Below are positions 15,795-24,362 of a DNA stretch of 64,000 nucleotides, piece by piece. Positions within the stretch are counted from its first letter, which is position 1, and each line of letters begins with the position of its first letter. The notes under the pieces are model-generated. The model did no database searches. It had not been told where the DNA came from and was given only the letters and a program-made list of their open reading frames with translations. The stretch covers positions 62,001 through 126,000 of the forward strand of contig NZ_CP016313.1 of assembly GCF_001880325.1 (NCBI RefSeq), in the 5' to 3' direction. This DNA comes from Thermus brockianus. Its GTDB lineage: Bacteria; Deinococcota; Deinococci; Deinococcales; Thermaceae. A program made the position numbers and the translations under genes.

Positions 15795-16575
15795 GCCGAT
15801 CCCGTAGCCCGTCCCCCAGGAAGTTGAAGCCGAGGACCGCCAAGGAGAGGGCGAGGCCCGGGACCAGGGCGGGGTAGGGGGAGAGGGGAAGGAAGCTCTG
15901 CGCCTCCCGCAGCATCCGGCCGAGGCTTGGAGCGGGGGGCTGGACGCCGAGGCCCAGGTAGGAGAGGGCGGCTTCGGCGAGAAGGGCGGCGGCGAAGGCC
16001 AGGCTCGCCTGGACCAGGAGGGGTCCGAGGAGGTTGGGGAGGAGGTGGTGGCGGAGGATGCGCCCCCTCGAGGCCCCCAGGGCCAGGGCCGCCTCCACGA
16101 AGGGGGCGTTCCGGAGGCCCATGGCCCCGGCCCGGGCCACCCGGAAGAAGGCGGGCACCATGGAAAGCCCCACGGCCAGCATGCTGCTCAGGGCCCCAGG
16201 GCCCAGGAGGGCGGCGAAGAGGAGGGCGAGGAGGAGCCCCGGAAGGGCGTAGAGGGCCTCCATGAGGAGGCTCAGGGCCCCGTCCACGAGGCCCCCCAGG
16301 TAGCCCGCCCAAAGCCCCAGGGTCACCCCCAGGCCAAACCCCACCCCCACGGCGATACTTCCCACCCAAAGGGCGTTTTTCGCCCCGTGGAGGAGCCGCG
16401 CCAGGAGGTCCCGGCCTAAGGGGTCGGTGCCCAAGGGGTGCTCGGGGCAGGGGGGGCTTAGGCGGCGGAGGAAGTCCGGGGCGTTGGGGTCCACGGGGTA
16501 GAGGAAGGAGGCCAGGGCCAGGAGGAGGAAGAGGCCCACGAGCAGGCTTCCCAGGAGGAGGCTTGGGCTACGCAT
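15778..16575 (-). CDS. dppC: Oligopeptide-type ABC transporter permease, DppC-like
   Basis: 265 residues with an N-terminal helix (LLVGLFLLLALASFLYPV) followed by the family signature HPLGTDPLGRDLLARLL and five further membrane segments. The EAA loop reads EAALALGASRGRILRHHLLPN. This is the usual size and layout for the second permease of family 5 peptide/nickel importers. It overlaps the dppB-like gene by 8 bp. No dppD/dppF ATPase genes follow, so the ATPases must be encoded elsewhere. Confidence 0.92.
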   Translation of the reverse strand: MRSPSLLLGSLLVGLFLLLALASFLYPVDPNAPDFLRRLSPPCPEHPLGTDPLGRDLLARLLHGAKNALWVGSIAVGVGFGLGVTLGLWAGYLGGLVDGALSLLMEALYALPGLLLALLFAALLGPGALSSMLAVGLSMVPAFFRVARAGAMGLRNAPFVEAALALGASRGRILRHHLLPNLLGPLLVQASLAFAAALLAEAALSYLGLGVQPPAPSLGRMLREAQSFLPLSPYPALVPGLALSLAVLGFNFLGDGLRDRLDPRR

Positions 16576-17503
16576 ACTCCACCCGCGGGTCCAGAAGGCC
16601 GTAGAGGAGGTCCACGAGGAGGTTGAAGAGGACGATGAGAAAGGCCATGGCTAGGACCAGGCCCTGGAGGAGGGGGTAGTCGCGGGCCTCGAGGGCGGTG
16701 AGGGCCAGGCTCCCAAGCCCCGGGAGGGCGAAGACCGCCTCCACGATCACGGCCCCCGTGAGGAGGAAGCCCCCCTCGAGGCCCAAAAGGGTCACCAGGG
16801 GCAGGCTGGCGGGCTTCAGGGCGTGCTTGCGGAGGACCCAGGCCTCGGGCACCCCCTTGGCCCGGGCAGTGCGGATGTAGTCCTGGGAGAGGACCTCCAG
16901 GAGGCTCGCCCGGGCCATGCGGAAGAGGAGGGCGGCCCGGGAGAGGGCCAGGGTGAGGGTGGGGAGGAGGAGGTGGCGGAGGGCCTCCCCAGGGCTTTCC
17001 CAGCCCGGGAAGCCGCTTGCCGGGAGGAGGGGGAGGTGGACGGCGAGGAGGTAGAGGAGGACCACCCCCAGGAAAAAGGTGGGGAGGGACTGGAGGAAGG
17101 CCATGAGGCCGCTCAAGAAGAGGTCCCAAAGGGGAAAGCGCACGGCGAGGAGGGCGAGGGGCAGGGCCAAGGCCAGGCTACCCAAAAGCCCCAGGAGGAC
17201 CAGGGCCAAGGAGAGGGGAAGCCTTTCCCCCAGGAGTTCCGCCACGGGTTTCCCGTAGCGGATGGAAACCCCTAGCTCCCCCTGGAAAACCCCCCCTAGC
17301 CATTCCAGGTAGCGGGCGAGGGGGGGCTTGTCCAGGCCCAAGGAACGTTCCAGGGCGGCCCGGGCCTCGGGGGAGGCCTCGAGGCCCAGGATGGCCTGCA
17401 CCGGGTCCCCCGGCAGGAGGAGGAGGAAGGCAAAGACCAAGGTGGCGGCGAGCCAAAGGGTGAATAGGGCGAGGAGGAGGCGCCGGAGGAGGAAGCCCCG
17501 CAT
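16568..17503 (-). CDS. dppB: Oligopeptide-type ABC transporter permease, DppB-like
   Basis: 311 residues. The N-terminus MRGFLLRRLLLALFTLWLAA is typical of DppB, followed by PGDPVQAILG and LGLDKPPLARYLEWLGGVFQ, conserved periplasmic elements. The EAA loop is IRTARAKGVPEAWVLRKHAL and the tail LLYGLLDPRVEYA is characteristic. It begins directly after the stop of the binding-protein gene and overlaps dppC by 8 bp, forming an A-B-C operon order. Confidence 0.92.
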   Translation of the reverse strand: MRGFLLRRLLLALFTLWLAATLVFAFLLLLPGDPVQAILGLEASPEARAALERSLGLDKPPLARYLEWLGGVFQGELGVSIRYGKPVAELLGERLPLSLALVLLGLLGSLALALPLALLAVRFPLWDLFLSGLMAFLQSLPTFFLGVVLLYLLAVHLPLLPASGFPGWESPGEALRHLLLPTLTLALSRAALLFRMARASLLEVLSQDYIRTARAKGVPEAWVLRKHALKPASLPLVTLLGLEGGFLLTGAVIVEAVFALPGLGSLALTALEARDYPLLQGLVLAMAFLIVLFNLLVDLLYGLLDPRVEYA

Positions 17504-18985
17504 CTAGCGCGCCAGGTAGACCCGGGTCACGTTGAGGCTCGGGGTGGGCTGGTTGGTCCACCAGCCCATGACCTCCCGGCGCATGGCGGCCAGGTAGGGG
17601 GCGTTCATCACCCAAAGGTTCACGGCGTCCTGGGCGAGGAGGCGTTGCATCTCCTTCATGAGCTCGCAGGCCCGCCTGGGATCGGGGGTGCGGAGGTATT
17701 GGGTGTAGAGCTGGCGGAACCGGGGGGAGTCGTAGCGGAAGTAGTAGTTCGGGTTGGCGTAGACGCCGATGTCGTGGGGCTCGGAGTGGCCGATGATGGT
17801 CATCTGGTAGTCCGCCCCCCGGAAGACCCGGGAAAGCCAGGTGGCCCACTCCACCACCTCGAGGCGGGCCTGGACCCCGATCTGGCCCAGTTGGGCGGCG
17901 ATGGCCTCCCCAAGCCGCCTTTCGTAGGGGTAGGGGGCGGCCAGGGTGAAGGTGAAGCGCAAGGGGTTGTTGGGGCCGTACCCCGCCTCCTGCAGGAGGG
18001 CGCGGGCCCGGGCGGGGTCGTAGGGGTAGTGGCCGGAAAGGTCCTCGTAGCAGCTTTCCCCCGGGGAGCGGTGGCTCCCGATGGGGGTGCCATAGCCGAG
18101 CATCACCCCTTCCACCAGGGCCTTTTTGTCCACGGCGTGCTGGATGGCCCGGCGCACCCGGGGGTCGTTGAAGGGGGGGCGGCTGTTGTTCATGCCCACG
18201 GTGATCTCCGTGGTGGTGAAGCCCGTCACCACCTTGAAGCCCGGGTCCCGCCCGAGCACCAGGGCGTTTTCGGGGCTCACCCCGAGGCCGATCACGTGGA
18301 TGTCCCCGGCCCTTAAGGCGGCGATTTGGGCGTTGGCGTCGGGCAGGAAGCGGAAGAAAACCCGGTCCAGGTAGGGGAGGCCCGGCTCGTAATACCCCTC
18401 AAACCGCTCCAGCCTCACCCCAACCCCCCGCTCCCAGGCCACGAAACGGAAGGGGCCGGTGCCGATGGGGTGGGTCCGTTGCGCCTCCACCCGCCCCTCG
18501 GGGCCGATGACCGAGTCGGGGCGGGCCAGGTTGAAGAGGAAGTCCTGGTTGGGCTGGCGCAGGCGGAAGACCACGGTGTAGGGGTCCTTGGCCTCCACGC
18601 TCTGGATGTCCTGGTAGTACTCGGGGTGGGTGTGGCCGGACCTCGGGTCCCGGGCCCGGTTGAACTTGTAGACCACGTCCTCGGCGGTGAAGGGGCTTCC
18701 ATCGTGGAAGCGCACCCCCCGCCTCAGGTAAAAGGTCCAGGTGAGGCTTGAGGGGCTTCCCTGCCAGCGCTCCGCCAAGGCGGGGACGATCTCCCCCTTC
18801 TCGTTGAACTTCACCAGGCCCTGGAGGACGTTGTCGTAGAGCATCCGGGGGATTTCTTGGCTGGTGGAGGCGGTGGGGTCCAGGACCGGGGGCTCGGCCA
18901 GGATGGCTACCCGAAGCTCCCCGCCCCGGGTCTGGGCCAGGGCGAGGGAGCATCCGAGGACGAGGAGCGCCAAGGTGCGCTTCAT
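17504..18985 (-). CDS. dppA: Family 5 substrate-binding protein of a peptide-type ABC importer
   Basis: 493 residues with a signal peptide (MKRTLALLVLGCSLALAQ). Family 5 landmarks are present: EPPVLDPTASTSQEIPRMLY near the start, LTWTFYLRRGVRFHDGSPFT, and NNSRPPFNDPRVRRAIQHAV. It captures peptides or related solutes and hands them to DppBC. A good ribosome site (gggagg) precedes the ATG, and 25 bp separate it from the DUF3137 gene upstream. Ligand identity cannot be read from the sequence. Confidence 0.92.
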   Translation of the reverse strand: MKRTLALLVLGCSLALAQTRGGELRVAILAEPPVLDPTASTSQEIPRMLYDNVLQGLVKFNEKGEIVPALAERWQGSPSSLTWTFYLRRGVRFHDGSPFTAEDVVYKFNRARDPRSGHTHPEYYQDIQSVEAKDPYTVVFRLRQPNQDFLFNLARPDSVIGPEGRVEAQRTHPIGTGPFRFVAWERGVGVRLERFEGYYEPGLPYLDRVFFRFLPDANAQIAALRAGDIHVIGLGVSPENALVLGRDPGFKVVTGFTTTEITVGMNNSRPPFNDPRVRRAIQHAVDKKALVEGVMLGYGTPIGSHRSPGESCYEDLSGHYPYDPARARALLQEAGYGPNNPLRFTFTLAAPYPYERRLGEAIAAQLGQIGVQARLEVVEWATWLSRVFRGADYQMTIIGHSEPHDIGVYANPNYYFRYDSPRFRQLYTQYLRTPDPRRACELMKEMQRLLAQDAVNLWVMNAPYLAAMRREVMGWWTNQPTPSLNVTRVYLAR

Positions 18986-19010
18986 GGGTTCCTCCCTTAG
19001 GGAAAGGGTA

Positions 19011-20108
19011 TCACACGGGCCCTAAGGTGGCGTCCTCGCCGCCAAAGCGGCCCCGCTTCCTGGCCTCGAGGTCCAGCCCCACCGCCTCCAGAAGCCGCTT
19101 CGCCTCCATGAGGTCGCGGGTCCAGGCCTCCACGTACCCCCGAAGCGTCTTTTGGTTCAGGGGTCGGAGGAGGCTCGGCTCAAAGCGGTTTCTCCCGCGG
19201 ATGAGAAACCAGGCCTCGCTTCCCCCGAAGGCCGCCCAGAAGGGCTTGCCGAGGCGCCGCCGGAACATCACCAAGGCTTCCTGCACCCTCGGGGTAAGGA
19301 GCTTCCTGGCCTCAACCTGGTCGCCGTACACGTCAAAGAGGCGCTCAAAGGCGCCGGACTCCAGGATGACCCGCCTCTTCTTGGGCGCTTGCCGGTAAAG
19401 GGCGTAAAGGGAGGGAAGGGTAAGGAGGAAGGCGAGGGCGAGAAACGCATACAGGGTGTGGGCCTGGAGGTCCCCGGCGCGCGTTAATCCCGTCAGGCCC
19501 ACGGTCAGGAAGACCAAGGGGATCAGGAGAAGGTTGCCTGGGGTCAGGGCTTTGGGTGTTAGGCCTGCGCCTTGGGGGGCGATGCGCACCTCCTGGGGGA
19601 AGGTGAAGGGGAGCTTTAGCCGGTACAGGGCACCCGAGAAAAAGCGGCGATACCGGGTGCCGCTTTTGGTCCGCACCTTCTCGTACAGGGCGAGATCCGA
19701 CGCGCGAAAGGCGAAGGGCGGGATTTCCCCCTCCAGAAGGTCTTCGCTTTCGTACCGGTCCGCCGGGGGAAGGAGGCCGGAGGCCTCGGCTTCCTTCCAA
19801 GGAAGGCCCCATTGAGGCGTGTAGGCAAAGCCCAGGGACTTGGCCAAGGGGCGGGTCAGCTTCCCTTTGAGCTTGGTGCGCAGGTAGGACAGGAGGGCGA
19901 AGGCGGCGGCAGGGGGAAGGGCGATCAAGGCCACCCAAAGCTGGCCCAGGCTGTCCAGATGGAGGACCTGGAAGAGGAAGGCCAGGAAATAGGCCCAAAG
20001 GGGGGTAGCCAGGAGAAGGGCGAGGGCGTACCGGAGGGTTCGGCGGCGTTCCCGCTCCAAGGGGGCGAGCCTGGCCTCGAGGGCCCGGGCTGCGCTTTCC
20101 AGGGCCAC
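19011..20108 (-). CDS. DUF3137-type membrane protein, paralogue 1
   Basis: 365 residues starting at GTG 20108. An N-terminal charged coiled segment (ARALEARLAPLERERRR) is followed by two membrane helices (about 27-75), a cytosolic part (YESEDLLEGEIPPFAFRASD, KVRTKSGTRYRRFFSG), two more helices (about 190-235), and a C-terminal domain with LESGAFERLFDVYGDQVEAR. It is co-linear with the protein encoded at 21484-22578. DUF3137 proteins commonly neighbour lemA, as here. Molecular function is not established. Its upstream region now abuts an insertion sequence. Confidence 0.82.
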   Translation of the reverse strand: MALESAARALEARLAPLERERRRTLRYALALLLATPLWAYFLAFLFQVLHLDSLGQLWVALIALPPAAAFALLSYLRTKLKGKLTRPLAKSLGFAYTPQWGLPWKEAEASGLLPPADRYESEDLLEGEIPPFAFRASDLALYEKVRTKSGTRYRRFFSGALYRLKLPFTFPQEVRIAPQGAGLTPKALTPGNLLLIPLVFLTVGLTGLTRAGDLQAHTLYAFLALAFLLTLPSLYALYRQAPKKRRVILESGAFERLFDVYGDQVEARKLLTPRVQEALVMFRRRLGKPFWAAFGGSEAWFLIRGRNRFEPSLLRPLNQKTLRGYVEAWTRDLMEAKRLLEAVGLDLEARKRGRFGGEDATLGPV

Positions 20109-20192
20109 GGCTCCATTTTAGAGAAAAAAGGGGGCGTGGGGGAGCTATAACCCCCCAGACTTTCCGTCCGTGGGATACATGGCCTCCCCCAC

Positions 20193-20209
20193 GTCCGCCA
20201 TAGGCGGAC
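20193..20209. repeat. Perfect 7-bp hairpin at the left end of the TnpB element
   Basis: gtccgcc-ata-ggcggac forms a perfect stem with a three-base loop, 20 bp before the tnpB start. Subterminal hairpins are typical of IS200/IS605-group ends. A second inverted repeat (atagtg at 20215-20220 with cactat downstream at 20232-20237) overlaps the ORF start. Confidence 0.6.
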
Positions 20210-20228
20210 AGAGCATAGTGGGCGGCAG

Positions 20229-21447
20229 ATGCACTATCATGGCAGACAGGTGACGCGTAAAGCCTTCAAATACCGCCTCTATCCCACCAAGCCCCAACAA
20301 AAAGACCTAGAGCGCACCCTGGAACTCTGCCGCCAGCTCTACAACGCCGCTCTCCAAGAGCGGAGAGAAGCCTACAAGAAGGCGAGGAAGAGTCTTTCCC
20401 TTCGCGAGCAGGAACGATGGCTCCCCCAAGTCCGCGCGGACCTTCCCGAGTACAAAAAGGTCCACTCCCAAGTCTTGCAGGATGTCATCAAGAGAGTAGA
20501 CCGGGCTTTTCAAGGCTTCTTCCGCCGCCTGAAGGCGAGGAAGGGCAAGGCGGGCTTCCCCCGGTTCAAGGGAAGGGGACGCTACGACTCCTTCACCTTC
20601 CCCCAAGCCTACGCCACCGGGGTCAAACTCCAGGAGGGGGGGAAGCGGGTGCTCATCCACGGCGTTGGTTCGGTGAAGGTGAAGCTTCACCGACCCCTGG
20701 AGGGGCAACTCAAGACCGCCACAATCAAGAGAGAAGGGAACGAGTGGTACTTGATACTTGTCTGCGAGGTGGAGCCAAAGCCCCTTCCCCTTTCCCGCGA
20801 GGCGGTAGGTCCGGAAGGTCCGTGAGGAAGCGGCCTCCCGTCCCCTTCCCCTTTCCCGCGAGGCGGTAGGCATTGACTTGGGGACGAATCCCCACTTCCT
20901 GGTCACCTCGGAGGGGGAGATGGTTCAGGCCCCCCGCTACCTTCACAAGGCTCAGCACAAACTCGCCATCGCCCAGCGCGACCTTGCCCGTAAGAAGCGG
21001 GGTAGCAACCGGTACGAGAAGGCCAGAAGGCAAATAGCCAAGCTCCACCGCAAAATCGCCAATCAACGCAGAGACTTTCACCATAAGATCGCGAGGAGGC
21101 TTGTCAACCGCTATGGGGCCATTGTCCACGAAGACCTGAACATCCTAGGTCTGGGCCGTAGCCACGTGGCTAAGGGCGTACATGACGCTGGTTGGGCTCA
21201 GTTTTTGCGAATCCTCGCCTACAAAGCGGAGGAGGCTGGTAGGCGAGTGATAACGGTAGATCCTAAGTACACGAGCCAGGATTGTCCGGTGTGTGGCCAC
21301 AGGGAGAGGCGACCCTTGTGGGTCAGGGAGTTCACCTGTCCCGCTTGTGGGGCTTCCCTGCACCGGGATGTGGCCGCCGCACGGAACATCCTGGCGAAGG
21401 CCTGGACGGGGCCTTCGGGCACGGGTCCGGCGTGGGCCGTCCCGTGA
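20229..21447 (+). pseudogene. tnpB: tnpB (RNA-guided nuclease of IS605 group), disrupted
   Basis: The first frame (20229-20825) has the TnpB N-terminus (RKAFKYRLYPTKPQQKDLER, GKAGFPRFKGRGRYDSF). The second (20878-21447 and just upstream) has the RuvC-like nuclease: first Asp in GIDLGTNPHF, Glu in VHEDLN, last Asp in LHRDVAAARNIL, and a zinc ribbon CPVCG...CPACG. The two halves join perfectly (SREAVGIDLGTNP) once a 61-bp insertion at 20810-20870 is removed. As it stands the frame breaks before the catalytic domain, so the nuclease should be inactive unless the insertion is removed or a downstream start is used. Confidence 0.85.
20781..20870 (+). repeat. 29-bp direct repeat with a 32-bp intervening segment inside tnpB
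   Basis: Positions 20781-20809 and 20842-20870 are identical (starts ccccttcccctttcccgcga, ends ggcggtagg). The 32 bases between them have no second copy that I can find. The net gain is 61 bp, which shifts the tnpB frame. Confidence 0.9.
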
Positions 21448-21458
21448 GAACCGAGAAG

Positions 21459-21478
21459 CCCTGCTCTTCGGAGCGGGG
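21459..21478 (+). ncRNA. Right-end hairpin, probable 3' part of the TnpB guide RNA (reRNA/omegaRNA)
   Basis: ccctgctc-ttcg-gagcgggg folds into an 8-bp stem (one G-U pair) with a UUCG tetraloop, 12 bp after the tnpB stop. In TnpB elements the guide-RNA scaffold overlaps the 3' end of the gene and right end, and the guide is the flanking DNA. Here the flank (after about 21486) is the 3' end of the DUF3137 gene. Confidence 0.55.
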
Positions 21479-21483
21479 AGTCG

Positions 21484-22578
21484 TCACCCTCCTCCCTTGC
21501 CCCGCTTGGCGGCCTCTAGGAAGAGCCCCATAGCCTCTAGAAAGCGCCGGGCCTCCTCCAGGTCCTTGGTCCAGGCCCGGAGGTAAGTTGCGAGCGTCCC
21601 TTGGTTCAAAGGTCGGAAGAGGTTCGGCTCAAAGCGGTTTCTCCCCTGGACCAGGATCCACGCCTCGTTTTCCCGGAAGGCCGCCCAGAAGGGCTTGCCT
21701 AGGGCTTGGCGGAACTCCACCAACGCTTCCTGGACCCTCGGGGTGAGGAGTTTCCTCGCCTCTATTTGGTCCCCGTAGGCGTCAAAGAGGCGCTCAAACG
21801 CCCCCGACTCCAGGACCACCCGTTCCTTAGGGCCTGCCCCGGGCTTCCAGAGGCTAAGGCCATAGATAAGGCCATAGAGGAGAAAGGGGAGGCTTAGGAG
21901 GGCGAAGCCGCCCACCACGAGGGGGAGCCCCTCCCTCTCCCCTTCGGCGAAGAGGAGGCCGGCGATGAGAAGCCCCCAGAAGACGGCGAGGAAGCCGAGG
22001 ACAAGGGCGGGAGAGGCCCCGCCCGCCCGCACCCCCGCCCCTTGGGGGGCGAGGCGGATCTCCTGGGGAAAGGCGAAGGGGAGGGCGAAGCGGTAGAGGG
22101 TGCCCGAGAAAAAGCGCTGGTAGCGGGTCCCGTTTTTCGTCCGCACCTTGCGGTAGAGGGCGAGGTCCCCCGAACGGAAGGCGAAGGGGCCCACCCGCCC
22201 CTCTAGGAGGTCCTCCCCCTCGTACCGGTCCGCCCGGGGGAGGAGGCCGGAGGCTTCCGCCTCCGCCTGGGGCAGGCCAAGGGCGGGGAGGTAGGTGAAG
22301 CCCAGGGCTTCGGCGAGGGGTTTGGTGAGTTCCCACTTGAGGGTGGAACGGAGGACGCCGAGGCGCCACAGGGCGAGCCCCGGGGGGATGGCCACGAGGA
22401 GGGCCCAGAGGGAGCCCAGCCCCCGGGCCCCCATGGCCTGGAAGGCCTCCAGGAGGAGGTAGGCCCAGAAGGGGGTGAGGAGAAGGAGTGCCCCCGCCAG
22501 GAGGAGTTCCCGCTTTCTTTTGGCCTCCAGGGGGGCGAGTTTGGCCTCGAGGGAGGCCAGGATCTCTTCCCGCTCCAC
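21484..22578 (-). CDS. DUF3137-type membrane protein, paralogue 2
   Basis: 364 residues from GTG 22578, with ggggggc about 8 bp upstream. Architecture matches paralogue 1: charged N-terminal coil (LASLEAKLAPLEAKRKRE), two helices, cytosolic YEGEDLLEGRVGPFAFRSGD and KVRTKNGTRYQRFFSG, two helices near 185-240, and LESGAFERLFDAYGDQIEAR. The stop codon at 21484-21486 is formed by the end of the inserted TnpB element, so the natural C-terminus may have been trimmed (it ends AKRGKGGG). It is 10 bp downstream of lemA in the same operon. Confidence 0.82.
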   Translation of the reverse strand: MEREEILASLEAKLAPLEAKRKRELLLAGALLLLTPFWAYLLLEAFQAMGARGLGSLWALLVAIPPGLALWRLGVLRSTLKWELTKPLAEALGFTYLPALGLPQAEAEASGLLPRADRYEGEDLLEGRVGPFAFRSGDLALYRKVRTKNGTRYQRFFSGTLYRFALPFAFPQEIRLAPQGAGVRAGGASPALVLGFLAVFWGLLIAGLLFAEGEREGLPLVVGGFALLSLPFLLYGLIYGLSLWKPGAGPKERVVLESGAFERLFDAYGDQIEARKLLTPRVQEALVEFRQALGKPFWAAFRENEAWILVQGRNRFEPNLFRPLNQGTLATYLRAWTKDLEEARRFLEAMGLFLEAAKRGKGGG

Positions 22579-22588
22579 CTAGCCCCCC

Positions 22589-23155
22589 TTACCCGAAGAG
22601 CTTCCCCAGATCGGGCCTCTCCCGCTCCTCCTCCGGGAGGGTGAAGACGGGCTTGCGGGTGAGCCCCATGAGGGGGGCGAGGAGGCGGCCCGGCAGTTGT
22701 TCAATGGCGTTGTTGTAGTCGGTGACGGCCTGGTTGTAGAAGCGCCGGGCGGCGGCCAGGGAGTCCTCCACCTCCGTAAGGGCCGCCTGGAGCTGGAGGA
22801 AGTTCTGGCTGGCCTTCAGGTCGGGGTAGGCCTCCGCCCGGAGGCGCACCTGGGCGAGGAGGCGGGAGATCTCCCCTTCAAGCCGGAAGTCCTCCTCGGG
22901 GTTCCCCTCCCTTAGGGCGCCGGAGGCCTTCTCCCGGAGTTCCACGAGCCTTTCCAGAAGCTCCCGCTCGTGGGCCATGTAGCGCTTCACCGCCTCCACC
23001 AGGTTGGGGATGAGGTCGTGGCGCTTCTTGAGGTAAGCCTCTATGGCGCCGAAGGCGTTTTCCACCCCGTTCTTGCGGGCCACGAGGGCGTTGTAGGTGA
23101 GAAAACTTCCTAGGACAAGGAGCGCCACCAACCCCAGGGCAAAAGCTAGACCCAT
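22589..23155 (-). CDS. lemA: LemA family protein
   Basis: 188 residues: one N-terminal membrane helix (ALGLVALLVLGSFLTYNALV) and a helical-bundle domain with the family signature VENAFGAIEAYLKKRHDLIP and RRFYNQAVTDYNNAIEQLPG. LemA proteins are membrane-anchored with the helical domain facing outward. Linkage to a DUF3137 gene is a recurrent arrangement. Biochemical role unknown. Confidence 0.92.
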   Translation of the reverse strand: MGLAFALGLVALLVLGSFLTYNALVARKNGVENAFGAIEAYLKKRHDLIPNLVEAVKRYMAHERELLERLVELREKASGALREGNPEEDFRLEGEISRLLAQVRLRAEAYPDLKASQNFLQLQAALTEVEDSLAAARRFYNQAVTDYNNAIEQLPGRLLAPLMGLTRKPVFTLPEEERERPDLGKLFG

Positions 23156-23201
23156 GCTATCCCTCCCGCCCTATCCTAACGCCCATGGTCATTTGGCCGC
23201 C

Positions 23202-24362
23202 CTACTCCAGGTAGAGCACCGCCATGGCGGCGTAGACCCGCGCCGCCAGGACCACCTCTCCTAGATCTATCCATTCGTCCACCTGGTGGGGGAGGGTTTT
23301 GTTCCCCGGCCCCATGACCACCACGGGAAGCCTGCCCCACGCCCTTAGGAAGGTACCGTCCGTGGCCCCCGGCACCCCCCCAAACCGCACGGGTAGGCCC
23401 AGAAGCCGCAAGGCCTCCTCCGCCACCTGGACCAAGGGGTCGTCCTGGGGGGTTTCCACGGGGGGGCGGTCCTCCAACACCTCCACGCCCACCCCGGCGA
23501 GCCCTTCCAGTTCCCGCACGAGGCCAATGTGGTCCACCCCGGGCACGGTGCGCACGTCCAAGGCCACCTCCGCCCGGTCGGGAATGACGTTCAGTTGCCC
23601 CTCCCCAGCGCTGGCCAGGAAGCGGGTGGGGGTGAGGTAGGGGAGGCCTAGGTGGGGGTGGGCGTGGGCCCGTTGCAGGCGCTCCTCCAGGTCCTTCAGC
23701 GCCACCACGAAGCGGGCCGCCTTGGGGATGGGATTCTCCCCGGCGTAGGGCATGGCCCCGTGGGCCATCCTGCCCGGGAAGGGGAGGCGCAGGCGCAAGG
23801 CGCCCTTCTGCCAAAGGCAAATCTCCATCTCCTCAGGCTCGGCCACCAAGGCCCCCCGGAAGCCCTGGGCCAGCCCGGCCCGGAGGAAGGCCTTTACCCC
23901 AAGCATCAACCCTTCCTCGTCCACCAAGGCAGCGAGGCGAAGGGGGCGCTTGGGCTTTCCCAGGGCCCGCTTCACCGCAAGCATGGCCCCCACCAGGGCG
24001 GCGAGGCCCCCCTTCATGTCGCAGGCCCCCCGGCCGTAAAGCCTCCCTCCCTCCACCACCCCGGCGTAAGGGGGGTAGGTCCAGCGGGCCTCGTCCCCGG
24101 GCGTGACCACGTCCGTGTGGCCCTCCAAAAGGAGCCCCCCTTCCCCCTCCCCCAGGTCCGCCACCAGGTTGGGCCGGCCCGGGACCACCTCTTGGAGGAA
24201 GACCTTAAGCCCCCGCTCCTTAAGGTAGGCCTCCAGGTACGCCGCCACCCCCGCCTCCCCGGGCCCGGGGTAGTGGCTTGGGATGCGCACCAGGGCCCTT
24301 AGGAGGTCCACCACCTCCTTGGCCTCCACGGCCTCCGCCGCCCGCAGGGCGCGGTCTACCAC
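23202..24362 (-). CDS. M20 family peptidase/deacylase (ArgE/DapE/ACY1-like)
   Basis: 386 residues from GTG 24362, which overlaps the stop of the aldehyde dehydrogenase gene. A much longer open frame upstream is a shadow. Metal-site motifs: LLLEGHTDVVTPGD (His and following Asp), YGRGACDMKGGLAAL (bridging Asp), AALVDEEGLM (catalytic Glu-Glu), and a late His in NKTLPHQVDEW. Enzymes of this family hydrolyse N-acyl amino acids or dipeptides in the cytoplasm. Substrate is not determinable from sequence; the acetylornithine and succinyl-diaminopimelate branches are closest in motif. Confidence 0.88.
   Translation of the reverse strand: MVDRALRAAEAVEAKEVVDLLRALVRIPSHYPGPGEAGVAAYLEAYLKERGLKVFLQEVVPGRPNLVADLGEGEGGLLLEGHTDVVTPGDEARWTYPPYAGVVEGGRLYGRGACDMKGGLAALVGAMLAVKRALGKPKRPLRLAALVDEEGLMLGVKAFLRAGLAQGFRGALVAEPEEMEICLWQKGALRLRLPFPGRMAHGAMPYAGENPIPKAARFVVALKDLEERLQRAHAHPHLGLPYLTPTRFLASAGEGQLNVIPDRAEVALDVRTVPGVDHIGLVRELEGLAGVGVEVLEDRPPVETPQDDPLVQVAEEALRLLGLPVRFGGVPGATDGTFLRAWGRLPVVVMGPGNKTLPHQVDEWIDLGEVVLAARVYAAMAVLYLE

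Larger units (their letters stand above)
20190..21483 (+). mobile_element. IS200/IS605-group element carrying only tnpB (IS1341-like)
   Basis: The element lies between two DUF3137 paralogues that otherwise would be adjacent. It contains a single tnpB-type gene and no tnpA. The left end has the 20193-20209 hairpin; the right end has the 21459-21478 hairpin followed by agtcgtcac. The right end supplies the stop codon of the neighbouring DUF3137 gene on the other strand. Exact ends are uncertain because this class makes no target duplication or terminal inverted repeats. Confidence 0.7.

Noticed and set aside
20781-20870. 29-bp repeat with 32-bp spacer, the dimensions of a type I-E CRISPR unit
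   Set aside because: The repeat is tnpB coding sequence with no hairpin or similarity to CRISPR repeats, and there are only two copies.
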